Source: Odontesthes bonariensis
Taxonomy: Eukaryota; Chordata; Actinopteri; Atheriniformes; Atherinopsidae
Length of the DNA stretch: 64,000 nucleotides
Direction: 5' to 3'
Assembly: GCF_027942865.1 (NCBI RefSeq)
Contig: NC_134509.1
Span: forward strand, 12,178,017-12,242,016
Part shown: piece after piece, positions 12,267-23,900 of the stretch
Numbering within the stretch: position 1 is the stretch's first letter
Layout: the number at the start of each line of letters is the position of its first letter
Made by a program: the position numbers and the translations under genes
The notes under the pieces: model-generated
Seen by the model: only the letters and a program-made list of their open reading frames with translations
The model's database searches: none
Told to the model about the DNA's origin: nothing

Positions 12267-13565
12267 CTAGGCCCTCTTGAAAATCCTCTTTGCATCCACA
12301 CCATCGTAGTTGTAGCTCTGTTGGATGTCAGACACAGTTAATGTCATACTTTTCATCTTGCCGAATTAGCAGTGTAATGTATTCATTCTAATCATGAAAT
12401 TCTGCATTAGAGGTCCTTATTGATAAAGAATTAATACATGTTTCCTCAAATCAATCTGGATAGGATAATCCCAATTCAACCGGTTTTCTACTGTTCTACT
12501 AATTTTTCTAAGTTTTTGAGATGAGATTTTTTTGTTCCCAATTTATTTGTATGCAAAAAAAAAAAAAGAAAAAAAGAGCCTTACTTGGATAAGTTCATCT
12601 CCTTGGACAATTCTGTTTGTTAGCAATTGTTTTCCATTGTCCTTTCTGGTGAAAACCCCTTTTAACATGTCGCCCTCGATGATCCAAGAGCCCTGTGGAA
12701 TGAGAAAAAGTCTCAATTAGGAAATTGTCCACATAAGTCTAAGGAAAGACAGTGCCATTCAGACCCTATATGCCGATTTGTGAAGGTGACTCCACTCTAC
12801 TGGGTGCAGTTTTGCTCACCGATACTTCAGTTCCATCTGCAAGACTGTAGCTGAAGTTCTCTCCCAGGGTGAAGTCTATTTCAATGTTGCGGAAATTGCT
12901 GCTCTCCTTGACACGAAATTTGTCTCCAGTCTGTTCGATGATTATCTTGAGGTTGTCGTGAGCGGCGAGCTTCCTCTTCACCATGTTAATTCCTTTCAAC
13001 AAACACAATGGTTATTTTCAATGGGCTCTGAACAATAATAGGAAGTTTGTCAGGATGAAACCTCTTAATGCACAAGTAGTTCCTTCGTTTGTGTCTTAGT
13101 AGACGGTAAGTAGGTACAAAAGTTAAATCACAAACATGTTCAGTAGAACATCAAATTACCCTTGTTTAATGAAACGTTTGCTCAAATATTTAGTTCATTC
13201 AACTATTAAAGTGCTGAAAATTTAAGGATTTCTGTTTTGTGTCTGTAGTTTATTGCACAAAGCCAAAACACTATGAGAAATTTCCTGATATAAATGTACA
13301 TGAGTATTTCTGACTTTGGCAAACCAATATTCATTGAATGTGACATACTATTAATAACAACCCCCATTTTATCAATAACCTGACCCGTCGTTTCTTTACA
13401 CAAACAGAATTTGTAGTTAAATAAACCGTGCATCATATGTCTTTTTTTTTAAAAACATTCAAACAGACTAAAAAAAACATTTAGTTAGTTTGACTCACCC
13501 ATTTTTTCCATGAATTTCTCATAGTCTTCATTGCGATCAATTTTCCAGGTGCCGTTGAAGGTCAT
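12267..13565 (-). CDS. fabp2: Intestinal fatty acid-binding protein (FABP2), complete
   Basis: Four coding exons: 13565-13499, 12992-12820, 12692-12585 and 12317-12267 (67, 173, 108 and 51 bp), the classic FABP layout, giving 132 residues. The protein starts MTFNGTWKIDRNEDYEKF, includes VKRKLAAHDNLKI, FRNIEIDFTLG and LADGTEVS, and ends YDGVDAKRIFKRA, as expected of vertebrate FABP2. FABP2 is a cytosolic beta-barrel carrier of long-chain fatty acids in enterocytes (family knowledge). All splice sites are GT-AG and phases match. The start is the first ATG after a TATA-like promoter, in a normal FABP N-terminus. The usp53 neighbour, convergent as in human 4q26, supports orthology. Nothing suggests inactivation. 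Confidence 0.97.
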
Positions 13566-13618
13566 GGTGATTGTTGTGCTGACCACAGAAAGGAGCGTCT
13601 TTCTCAAAGTCTGCCGCT

Positions 13619-13645
13619 CCTTTTAAACCACACGCCCTCTTATCT
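13619..13645 (-). promoter_or_regulatory. fabp2 proximal promoter: TATA-like box and GATA site
   Basis: On the minus strand, TTTAAAAGG (13627-13619) sits about 54-62 bp upstream of the fabp2 ATG, which would place transcription start near 13590. Immediately upstream is AGATAAG (13645-13639), a consensus GATA-factor site. GATA factors are known activators of intestinal genes including FABP2, so the arrangement fits. Both motifs are seen directly; function is inferred. Confidence 0.6.
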
Positions 13646-14676
13646 CATCATCTATCTGAATGATGATGTGGCTGTTTTGAAGCTCATGTATATTCAGGGC
13701 AAAATCCACGCTGAATCCTTTCTTTTTTTCTTTTTTCTTTAAATAATGAACGGACTTCTTGTTTAACTTGCATCTGTTTACTTAGGGTGGTGGCAATATC
13801 TTAACCACACGGCCAGGATTCAGTGCAGGGCTGCAGGAATTCCACATGTAGAGTTTGACACAAAGTGTTGCAGCAATCGTCTGTCCCTTCAGCTGAGCAG
13901 ACACGCAGAAGCATATGCATGGACTCTTTATCTATTTTATCTTTTGTCCATGACTCCAACATTAACTTGGTTTAATGCTGATCTACCAAGCATCTTATTA
14001 ATCAGCTAAGTTACAAATACTTTGCTCAAATATGCAGGTGGGTGGTGGATATTTTCCTGTGATACCTTTGACCCGAATAGCCATTGTCGATAAAGAAGAC
14101 CTTTGATATTTGTAGTTAATATTACACCAATGCTAGTTGAAACAGTCTTTTTTATCAATAAGCTCACAATGTTGAAAATTATGTCTAGTAAAGTTGCTCA
14201 GAGCAAATACAAGCTAACGCAAGTAAGAAAACCTTTGTAGATTATGTGGTGGGGTAAGGGTATTTTGACTGTGTGGGATGACAGGATGGTGTCATGTAAT
14301 GATGTAATGCTTAGAGGCATTACATAATGTAATGCCTTCAAACCAACAAAAGTGTCAAACATGAAATATTTATGGCGAGAGAATGGGGAAGAGTATAAAG
14401 GTGGAAAAATTATTCCAAACGTGTTCCGATTTAGACGTTAGAAGACCTTTCCTTACAGTGTGTGACGAGTCTACACTTAGAAATGGCAGATGTCAAAGTG
14501 GCAGAGCGATCTATACTATGACCGGAAGGTTCCCAGCACAATGTTGGATTACAACAAGATGATTTATTCATCTCACCAGTCATTGTTTTTTATGTTGTCA
14601 GTGATAGGTGTTTGTCCGTGGTAAGTCGAAGGAATTAGGAAACCAGCACAGAGGCTCTTCGTCTTTCTTATCTTTT

Positions 14677-14940
14677 AAGATTAAGATCCAATTTATTGGT
14701 CATGCATACATGCATACACACGAAATTTGTCCTCCGCTTTTAACCCGTCCAGGTTGGCACTTGTTGACACACACGCACAGGGTCACACACTCAAGACAGA
14801 TGCCAACCTGGAGCGGTGGGCAGCCATTCAGAGCCCGGGGAGCATGGGGGTACGGTGCCTTGCTCAAGGGCACCTCGGCCGTGACAAGGAGGTGTACTGA
14901 CACCCCTCCAGCTATCAGTTCCACCAATCTTTTTTGAGTG
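14677..14940 (+). repeat. Teleost interspersed repeat with tggagcggtgggcagcc / tgccttgctcaagggcacct blocks
   Basis: It begins gattaagatccaatttattgg, followed by gaaatttgtcctcc, an acacacg-rich spacer, tggagcggtgggcagcc and ggtgccttgctcaagggcac. I recognise this block order as a very common teleost dispersed repeat; the class is uncertain. A short fragment of the 5' end (gatttaagatcagatttatt) recurs at 51987-52006. Confidence 0.6.
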
Positions 14941-15715
14941 GCGAGTATCTGTGTTTCCTCTCACCTGATGTGACACGAGAAACCTTTGCCTGACATTCCA
15001 ATGTTCACACCTCTTATCAGACAAAAGATCTTTCTATCATGACGGTTAAGCTTGAGACATCATAAATTAGGTCTCAAAGATGCTAAACTTGTGCATGTTT
15101 ATATGGGGTTTATCTGAGTTGTAGTATCAGTTATACATGAAAAATGATGACGGGTAGTATAAACAGAGAAGTAGGTTACTCCAAAGACTCAAACCCCATT
15201 TTAGTAAATGATACATGGTTTAGGAGAGCTATTGCTCATTTTCTTTGCAGCAGCCACACACTTGTAGGACTTGCAGGGCTACCATGAGGTTGGACACAAG
15301 CTTACGACTAAGAGGCTGTTTTCTTAAACCTTGATCAAGGAGGACCAATCTGGATGACACTAAGAGTTGAGCTTGATTGGCTCTTTAAAACAATTAATGC
15401 TTCGACATGAAAATCAGTGAGAATGTGGTGCTTGAAACTTAATTAACCCTTTTGTATTGTCTGTATTTTTGCAATGAAAAGGATCTGAAACATTTATTTT
15501 TATCTACACATAAGTCGTAAAGGTAGATAAAGACAACAATTAAATAAATAGGACACAATTGTTGCACTTGGTCATTTATTTATCTTTGAAAATGGTAAAA
15601 TATCAACATGTCTGGGAGAGGCAAAAGTATCAAAAAATATGGTTTCAGTAATTGGCATCAACTTGTTGTGCTGCTATAACTGCAAGTTAATATTTCCAAT
15701 AACTGTTCATTAGTC

Positions 15716-15860
15716 CTGCACGTCGGTGTGGTGGTCCTGGGTTCCTGGTTTGATTCCCAGCTGGGGCCTTTCTGTGTGGAGTTTGCATGTTCTCCCCTTG
15801 TATGTGTGGGTTCTCTCCAGGTACTCCGGCTTCCTCCCGCCATCCAAAAACATGCTTGTC
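15716..15860 (+). mobile_element. SINE-type repeat, copy C, 5' portion only
   Basis: Contains the B-box-like head and the body block tctgtgtggagtttgcatgt through to caaaaacatgctt, then stops; the second half of the family is missing. About 100 bp further, at 15957-15985, the family's 3' tail (gaaaatggatgg type) appears in the opposite orientation. This implies either a rearranged single insertion or two independent fragments. Confidence 0.7.
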
Positions 15861-15956
15861 ATATTTACAACCAAATATATGTTCAAAAATTGCTTAAATC
15901 GCAGTATTTGTTTTAAAACAATTTAGTTGTTAATTGTTTTAAAACAATTTTATCTT

Positions 15957-15985
15957 ATCCATCCATCCATTTTCTATACCCGCTT
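15957..15985 (-). mobile_element. SINE 3'-tail fragment in reverse orientation
   Basis: The reverse complement reads gcgggtatagaaaatggatg, the exact 3' end of the SINE family seen at 6940-6960, detached from its body. Confidence 0.6.
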
Positions 15986-17103
15986 ATTTCATTTGGTAGG
16001 GCTGGCTTCTTAGATAATAGCTCTAAGGTGAAGTGAGGGCCCTTGAACTTAAGACTACCCCGTCTCACCATGAGTTCATGGAAAATTTCTAACAACTTTC
16101 TGATACAAATGGTATATTTATGATCATCTCTGCCCCTGTTATGATCTACAGTGACAGGGCTCATTAAGTATTCTGATGGTTTAAGTTCTTTAGATTTGAA
16201 GTTCATGATTCAAACTTTCTTGGCCAGGACTCTTTGTTTGAGAAATTTCAGATGTCAAGCATTATCATTAATGCTCGATATGATTTATTATCACAGAATG
16301 ATAATATAACGATTGCCAATAACAATAAAAACACATTTTATGGCACCATAGCTTGGTGTAGTGAGATGAATGATCATTACACTTGGAAATAATTTTCACC
16401 GCTTTACTGCTTCACTGCTGACACATTAGCAGCTGATCCTTCAAGCCTTGTTAGATGCACAGTGGCAACATCAAAGGATCTAGTTTGTATTTACATTAAT
16501 GTTATGTAATCAGACGCAGACAGGGATTAAAGCAAAAAAAAATCCTGAGCCTGAACTTTTTAGACTCATCCAAACAACTATATACATGTATGCAGATTAT
16601 TGTATAGTGTTCACAATGGTTCCCAAACTGGGGGCAAAGGCCCCCTTCTGTGGCCGTGACCCCCCTGGTGCTCCCTATATGGTATTGGTAAGCAAAAAGC
16701 CTGTAACCAAGTCAGAAAATTTTGATAAAAACACTCTTAAATAGTGAATTTTGAGCATGCTGTATTAAATGCAGTCTGCCGTTTAGGGTACATTAAAAGG
16801 ACAGTGATTTACTTTTCAAACAGTTTTAATAAATCAAATAATTCAACAATTTCAACATTTCAATAACTTTGAACTTTGTTCATCAGAAATAAAATGGCAA
16901 ATTAAATACACAGATGTTAATAAAACCAATAGAAAGTTATATCAAGTAATATCAAAACAAGTAATCAAAAACATTAACTCCTAAATGAAATGATAACTTA
17001 AATCAAATAGAAAGAAATAAACAAAGTGCATTTGTATCTCCAAAGTACTTTTTAGTGGGGTTTAAGTTATCAAAACTAGATTAAAAAAATTAAACAAAGT
17101 GCT

Positions 17104-18060
17104 CTATTTTTTCCTCCTTTTTCCGGGTTCTGAGTCATCCGAACGCTTCCTTTTTCCAGAGGTAGTTGAGGCTATTGAAGAGGATTTCTTGGCTGGACCA
17201 TAAAACAGAGAAAATAACTTTGGTTGCCCAGAGGAGGAGGCGGAAGGCTTCTTAGTTGCCCCAGAGGAGGAGGTGGAGGGCCCAGAGGTGGTAGTAGTGC
17301 ACAATCAGGACATCCAGGAGTTCTCTCACACTATTGCACACCTCCAACATCTGCAGGAACCTGTTTCTGATGGGCCTGATCAAGCTCTTCGGTGTAATCT
17401 CTGGAATTCCGAAAATATTTCTTTGTTTCGGAGACTTCTCTATGTCATAAAACACATCAGAGCAGAAATCTTCCACTTCTGCCTTGAAAGGGCTCATCAT
17501 GGCTTTTGGACCGTTGGAAACCATATGGACTGTGTCGCCAGATATATCCAGCAGGGGCGGGTTCTCCCTGCGCAACTGTGTCTCGAGACCGGACTTCTTT
17601 CCCCGCATAACCGCACAATTGTCCAGTAAAATACTAGTCACCTGCTGCAGCCCTAAACCATAGGACTGCAGCACATCCTTCAATTCCTGGGTAAGTGCTG
17701 CAGCATTGGCTATGTTAATTTTTCGACTAGCGAGATGTTGCGTTTTAAAAGCATTTTCCTCATTGTCAAAAAAACGAACAAGGGCATTGAGGACTTTATC
17801 CATGTTATTATTGGTGGCCTCGTCGACGTTCAGGGAAAACATGTTGTTTTTTAGTTTGGTGGAAATTTGCCTTTTAAACTCAGGTGTTATCCCGTGAGTG
17901 TTGAAAAAGCTGGCCAGCTGATTTGAAATGGACATTTTACTTAGTGCAATTTTATCTTCCGCTACTTTTTTTATACAGCTCTACCAGGGGTTCTGCTAGC
18001 GTGAAGGAGAGGTCGTGTTCTATGAGGTGCCACCAGGGACATAAATCAGAATTAACTTCC
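17104..18060 (-). pseudogene. hAT-type transposase-like gene remnant
   Basis: The main frame runs 17935-17252, with features such as FSLNVDEATN, LNALVRFF, TQHLASRKI, ILLDNCAVMRGKKSG, LLDISGDTVH and FKAEVEDFC. These look like the DDE-region segments (VDEAT, LDNCAVMRG) of hAT-superfamily-derived proteins common in fish. Upstream, about 18050-17990, another frame gives FTLAEPLVELYKK, which appears to continue the same protein across a frameshift. Downstream, 17304-17104 gives a Ser-rich and then Lys/Arg-rich tail (GKRKRSDDSEPGKRRKK) in a third frame. Two frameshifts and the absence of a BED zinc finger and dimerisation region mark it as a broken copy. The family call is moderate. Confidence 0.6.
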
Positions 18061-18256
18061 ATATACACATATGAAATTAAACTCTTCCACATACTATACT
18101 CAAAACCTTGCACAAACACTAGTGAAAAGCTCTCACATAAACTAGTGAACACATTTACCTCTTATATAACCTACTCAAAAGCTCTCATACACACTACTGA
18201 AAAGCTTTCATATATACTAGTGAAAAGCTTTACCTTTCATATATACTAGTAAAAAT
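18060..18256. repeat. Degenerate flank of the 22-bp minisatellite
   Basis: Imperfect units such as agctctcatacacactactga and aagctttcatatatactagtg repeat with roughly the same spacing as the array to the right, suggesting older, diverged units at the left edge. Confidence 0.6.
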
Positions 18257-18850
18257 CTCTCATACACATATGTCAAACCTCTCATACACATATGTCAAAC
18301 CTCTCATATACATATGTCAAACCTCTCATACACATATGTCAAACCTCTCATACACATATGTCAAATCTCTCATACACACATGTCAAACCTCTCATACACA
18401 CGTCAAACCTCTCATACACATATGTCAAACCTCTCATACACACATGTCAAATCTCTCATACACACATGTCAAACCTCTCATACACATATGTCAAACCTCT
18501 CATACACATATGTCAAACCTCTCATACACATATGTCAAATCTCTCATACACACGTCAAACCTCTCATACACATATGTCAAACCTCTCATACACATATGTC
18601 AAACCTCTCATACACACGTCAAACCTCTCATACACATATGTCAAACCTCTCATACACATATGTCAAACCTCTCATACACACATGTCAAACCTCTCATACA
18701 CACGTCAAACCTCTCATACACATATGTCAAACCTCTCATACACACATGTCAAACCTCTCATACACATATGTCAAACCTCTCATACACATATGTCAAATCT
18801 CTCATACACACATGTCAAACCTCTCATATACATATGTCAAATCTCTCATA
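18257..18850. repeat. Minisatellite, 27 units of 22 bp (some 20 bp)
   Basis: The unit begins CTCATACACATATGTCAAAC and is 22 bp long, with the self-complementary core ACATATGT. By eye there are about 27 units. Variants are ACACATG in place of ACATATG, AAATCT in place of AAACCT, and four 20-bp units carrying ACACACGTC (units 7, 14, 17 and 21). Because 22 is not a multiple of 3 and the unit has no stop in any forward frame, all three + frames stay open with a 22-residue period. Those frames are a by-product and not a gene. The array lies between the hAT remnant and the gucy1b1 3' region. Confidence 0.95.
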
Positions 18851-20983
18851 CTGTTTTTCCTAGATTGTACGTTCTAGAGGCCACTAAAACTTTTCATATT
18901 TGTGTCAAAACTTTTAATTAATTGGTTGCAATGGGGGTGTGAAGAGTATTTCAAGCAATATGTAAAAAAAATGTTCCTGAAAAAGATCCCCTACCCCACA
19001 TTTAAAAAAAAAAAAAAAAAATGTAGGCCTATTAATAATTTTTTTTTTTTTTTTCACTCCAAGTGCTGCAGGCCGGAAATCCGGCCCAGGGCCGGAATAC
19101 TTTAATCCATGCGCAGATCAGAGGAACTCTTAGGCCAAGTCACCGCTTTAACTCTTTGTGATGCTCCTTAAGTGCTTTATTTTGTGCGGCAGGGTGCATT
19201 GTCCTGCTGAAAGAGGCCACTCATGTTATGGATTACAGCTGCCATGGACTATTCATGGTTCGCAGATACATTGCCTGGAGGTCTGATGGAAAAAAGGAAT
19301 CACTCCAGAAATCCTCCACATCATTTAAACACATACTAAATTGTTTCCTTTGTATTATAATATTGCACTCATACAATCAACAAGAGGATCTTGTGATAGA
19401 CCACTATTCAATATTGCACCCAAAAACCATCTATATAATAACATAAACCATAGTTTTCTGCCTTATTGTAAGGTTTAGTCATAATACGGCAGCAGGAGCC
19501 TGCTGACATGCTGGTGACGTCACGATCCACATGGTTGCAATGTTCTGATGAGCCACTAGAGTGAGCACTTCACAAACGACTCAATACCGTTAGTGAATCG
19601 TTTTGTGTTGAACGGCATTGATGCTCCTGTCTGCAATTACAAAACTGCCTTTAGCTTAAACAAAGGCTATGCATGAGTTTTTCCGGCTTATGTTTAAGGT
19701 TTAGTGTTGAGGAGGAATCGTCTGATTGATGGCAAAGCATGTTCCTTATGAAGAAAATATCAAGTATTCCACACTTTTACAATCTATGAGTTAACAGTCC
19801 CCAATCAAATAGCAAGCACAGAAATGACCCCAAGCTAGAGGGAAATAGTTTCAATATTAAAAGCACATAATGCTTTATAGTAATTATGAATATGATGGAG
19901 GCACATCAGTAATTTCATCCACAATAAAGTTTATTTAAATTTTTTTTTCTCCAGGTGAATGTTACATTTCAAACAATTCAGTTTTCATCTAAGAGTAAAA
20001 GAATAAATACAAAGTAACATGAAACAAACAATAAATATGTTGATATTTAATTATCTCTTTACCATACATTAGAACTAAAAATAGTACTCGAGTATTTTTA
20101 TTCATAGCAGCAGACGTAAAATAGCTGAGTAATGAGGGGCAGGGTGCAATAAATATATAAAATCAGTGTGCATTTTCATTATTAGATTCATAATAGTTAA
20201 GCTCTCCTAATTAGTTGATATTCTTCATCATCTATTACTTTAAAAATGCTTTAAACTTTTTTTTACTTTCAGTAAGGGATTTTCTGTGTCAAAGAGCTGA
20301 TGAACACGGTGATATAAAAATATAAAGCATCTCTAATATCTAAATTCTCGTATTAAGTAAACAAAAGTGGGTCCCTCAAATGTGATGAAAATGCCATATG
20401 ATAATTTTCCACTGCAGTTACGAATTAGACTTTTACTTGTTTTTTTGTGATATAGACTGTGAAAAACAAATGCAAGTTTTTTTTATTTTTTTTACTTAAC
20501 CTTTAATAAACCGAGCAAGTTCTTCTCGACTGTGCAACGTCATCGTGGACACTGCATAAAATAAAACTCTTTTGGGCCATTATTGTCACATAAACGCTAC
20601 ACAGAATTTGCATCTAAAACTTGTGAAAAATGTTCTGCTTATCAAAAACTTAAGTGGTAATCTCAAATAGTTCTAATGTAAATAATACACTACTTGGAAA
20701 AAAAAGTATCAAACTAGAATGTACTAACTTTACTAATCATAAAACGCTGCACAATTATCAAAATATAGTATAGTCATGATGGATCGTGGGCAAACAGAAA
20801 GAGGGATGGCGTTAACTCCACATTGAAACAATTGTTTCTTACTATATTAAAAATATCTGCATGTTTTGGGTAATTATTTAGAACTTCTCCATTTTTCTTT
20901 CATCCCTGCCTAAAAATGCCACAGGACAGCAACAAACTGAAACGTTCATTAAAGACGCTCAGGAGTGGTCTAGTGTTAAATAG
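18851..20983. other. Intergenic and probable gucy1b1 3' UTR
   Basis: No gene recognised. A ccggaaatccggcccagggc stretch lies near 19073-19092. A segment around 19188-19225 (gcagggtgcattgtcctgct, gaaagaggccac) resembles a common teleost repeat fragment. The right part should be the gucy1b1 3' UTR: minus-strand AATAAA (TTTATT on +) occurs near 19930 and 20097. A and T runs are present at about 19003-19021 and 19040-19054. Confidence 0.45.
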
Positions 20984-23900
20984 TTAATCCTTAGCTGGCT
21001 CCGTGTCATTGACTTTCCTGGAGAGAAACCACACCTTCATGGGCTCCTTCTTTCCTTTCATGGTGATAGGACCACGGTACTCCAAATGAAACTGAGGATC
21101 AGCATTCTCGGAGGACTGCAAACATCTGGAATACAGAACAAATTACACATGATTTTTATTCTGAGGAATTCCATCCTGAATATGTCCCTTTTTTTTCTAA
21201 CCCCCCCCCCCCCCACACACACACACACACACACACTACCATAACACCCCAAAAAATGACGACAGAATGCAGCTGATTAGAAATTAGGCACTTCGACCCA
21301 CCTGGAAGTATATTCGGAGATGTTTATTTTTCCCTTTTCACCAGTTGTTTCAGTGCGGCTTGTGAGGTTGACGGTATTTCCAAAAAGGCAATATCTGGGC
21401 ATCCTCTGGCCAATCACCCCAGTCACCACCTCCCCCGTGTGGATCCCAATAGTGATCTGGAGAGAAAAATGAAAATTCCTTTAAAAAAAATAAAAAAAAC
21501 CTACTGTATCCTATGTTGGTTATAATTTAACCAAAGCAAAATAAATATTCCACACATATCCCCACCACTCCACAAGCTCCACAGCACTGATTGTTAGTCA
21601 TGTGCTGAACAAAAGGAACAACATGAATAAAGAATGGACACTCTCCAAGTCTACAAGAACTATCCCAGCATTAACCAGCATTTAAATAAACCGAAGGAAA
21701 TGTCAAACTAATGAACTTGCAAATATTTTGCACTACAGACAGAAATGGAAAAAAATAAAGAAAACCGAAATCAGTAAGTAGCTATCTTCTGAACCCTTTC
21801 TCATAGTCTGTTCACACAGCTCTTAAAGCTATCGTCTGAAAAGGTGCCACATTTGGGTGGGCGGATACCAGCTTAATCTCTCCGTGCACAAAATTAGATT
21901 TCTTTCTCGTTTCAGGTTTTAAACTGCAACAAACCTTTCCAAAAAAGTAGTTCTGCGCCATCTAAATATTTCTACTTGAACTCGTAGACATTTCAGGGCT
22001 TGTTGTCTACGAAGCACGAATATGCCGTGAGCGTCTGGGACAAATGATATTCTATTTTTACCCACGGGATCGTGAGATGATTTGAGTGCGTTTCTGCTAC
22101 GAAACCGGACTTCTCTTTTTGCCAGTGCCATGTCCCAAAATAAACAACCTTTTGTTAGGCAGACATGATTTTCCAAACTTAATTTCAACAGTCATTGATA
22201 CAATAACAATCCCCAAAGGTCAGTTAAACAAAGGTTTGCTGGTTTTTATCCAACTTTTTCTGCTTATTGCTTCATTGTGGAAATATGTCCAGATGCACAC
22301 ATGAAAATATTCTAAAAAAAAAACAACAAAAAAAACCAGGAAGTCAGCATAACTTCGGAGCCCAAGTTATCTGTGCCAAAATAGCAGATGAGTTGCTAAA
22401 AAGCTGCAAAAATAATTAAACATGTTAAGGAAAACAGTCGTGGTTACACGTGCCAAACATAGACACCAAAGAGAAACAATCCAACAGGGGAATAAAAGAT
22501 ATTTAATACACGAGGAGGTAAAAAAAAATGTGTATTTCTACTATATTATCTGGAGAACTTATTGTATGTCATCTTTCCTGATTCGAGTTTTTTAACCATG
22601 GGCTACGACACTTTTTTACACTTTTTCTATTACACCTTTATTTAAAATAGTAAATATTACAATTTTTGTCCAGTCATTTAAATTTCTCCCGACTGGTGCT
22701 ACACCAACTTTGCTGTTCCCACCCAAAGAGACCAAAATGTCAAAATGCTTTCAAGCTCAACATACCTCTGAAAAGCCTAAAGGTTTCTCCGCCACTACAT
22801 TCTTACACATGTGAAGCAAGAGGAGGCTCTGCCTTGCACAAGTTAGAAAATATAAAGTGCGCAACTTTTATTCTCCCATAAATTCTATCCGTGCCTCACC
22901 TGTACTGGTTCATCATCCACTTTAACTTGTCCGGCGATCTCCATCATATCGAGGCCAAGGTGGCATATTGACTTGGCGTGGTGCGTGCACGGCTCTGGCA
23001 GGCCGCTCACCGTCATGTACTTATCACCGACTGTTTCCACCTGCGCATAAAGAAACGTTTGGATCATTTCTAATGTAAGTGCAATCATGACCTGAATTGA
23101 TCTGCTTTATTTCTGTTTCATGCAGAATAATCTGTTCCCACTGTGCTACAAAGGGAGTTTCTTGAATGCGTTGTGAAGCCAGATATAAACTCAAACACCC
23201 CGTGATAAACAGTTAAACACTTACATCAGCTTTAAGACATTCAGGGCCTCTTTGAGCTCTGCTAAAAACCCAGGACCACCTAGCCATCAAGCTTGTTGAG
23301 TAAATATTACTTCTTTTGGTGACCCAGTGCCTGAAACTGATCCCCTGGAAGTGCTGAGGTCTGTTAGACTTCTCAAAGTGCATTCTTGTCTGAAAGCCTG
23401 GACTGTAAATCTGCTGCATGATGCCTATAAAATTGCTGCAGCCCCTCTGTAAAACTACACTCTGTGTTTAGAAGTTAATGCCACTCGCTTCTGACTCGCT
23501 TCTGACTCAAGTCAGCTGATATAAATACTCTCTTAGTTGTATGTGCATAATTGCACAACATTATTTACCATACTGTTGCCTAAAAGCTGGAGAAGCAGCA
23601 CAGGTGGTGGTAGTTAAAAGCATTACTTTCCAAGATTTGTGGTCTTCTCTTTTTACACTTTGATCAGTATCAGTTTGCTCAGAAATCCCTCCCTCCTTTC
23701 CCTTTACTGAATGGAGATTACACAAATGCATGAGAAACTGTGATGGTAAAGTTCTTGCTTCCAACCTTGTATACATAAGGGTTCTTCCGAGAGTCTGTCA
23801 AGATGTCAAAACGAGTGTAAACATCATTGAGCAGGTTGACTATCTTGATGGCTCCCTCAGCTGAGGCATGCTTGCTGCAGAAAGCATTGAATCCCACAAT

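Larger units (their letters stand above)
13646..17103. other. Intergenic, fabp2 upstream region, repeats only
   Basis: No gene recognised. It holds a short palindromic stretch of gcattaca-type motifs near 14295-14335, a teleost repeat at 14677-14940, SINE copy C at 15716-15860, an isolated ATGG-tail fragment at 15957-15985, and a ttcccaaactggggg sequence near 16620 resembling the terminus of some teleost hAT elements. In human, PDE5A follows FABP2; no PDE5A exon was recognised here. Confidence 0.55.

Noticed and set aside
18257-18850. CRISPR-like array
   Set aside because: Units are contiguous with no spacers, in a vertebrate genome; it is a minisatellite.
18270-18921. Three overlapping 187-209-codon + strand frames (MSNLSYTYVK... 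repeats)
   Set aside because: They are the same 22-bp tandem repeat read in three frames, with no upstream gene structure; a sequence by-product and not coding.
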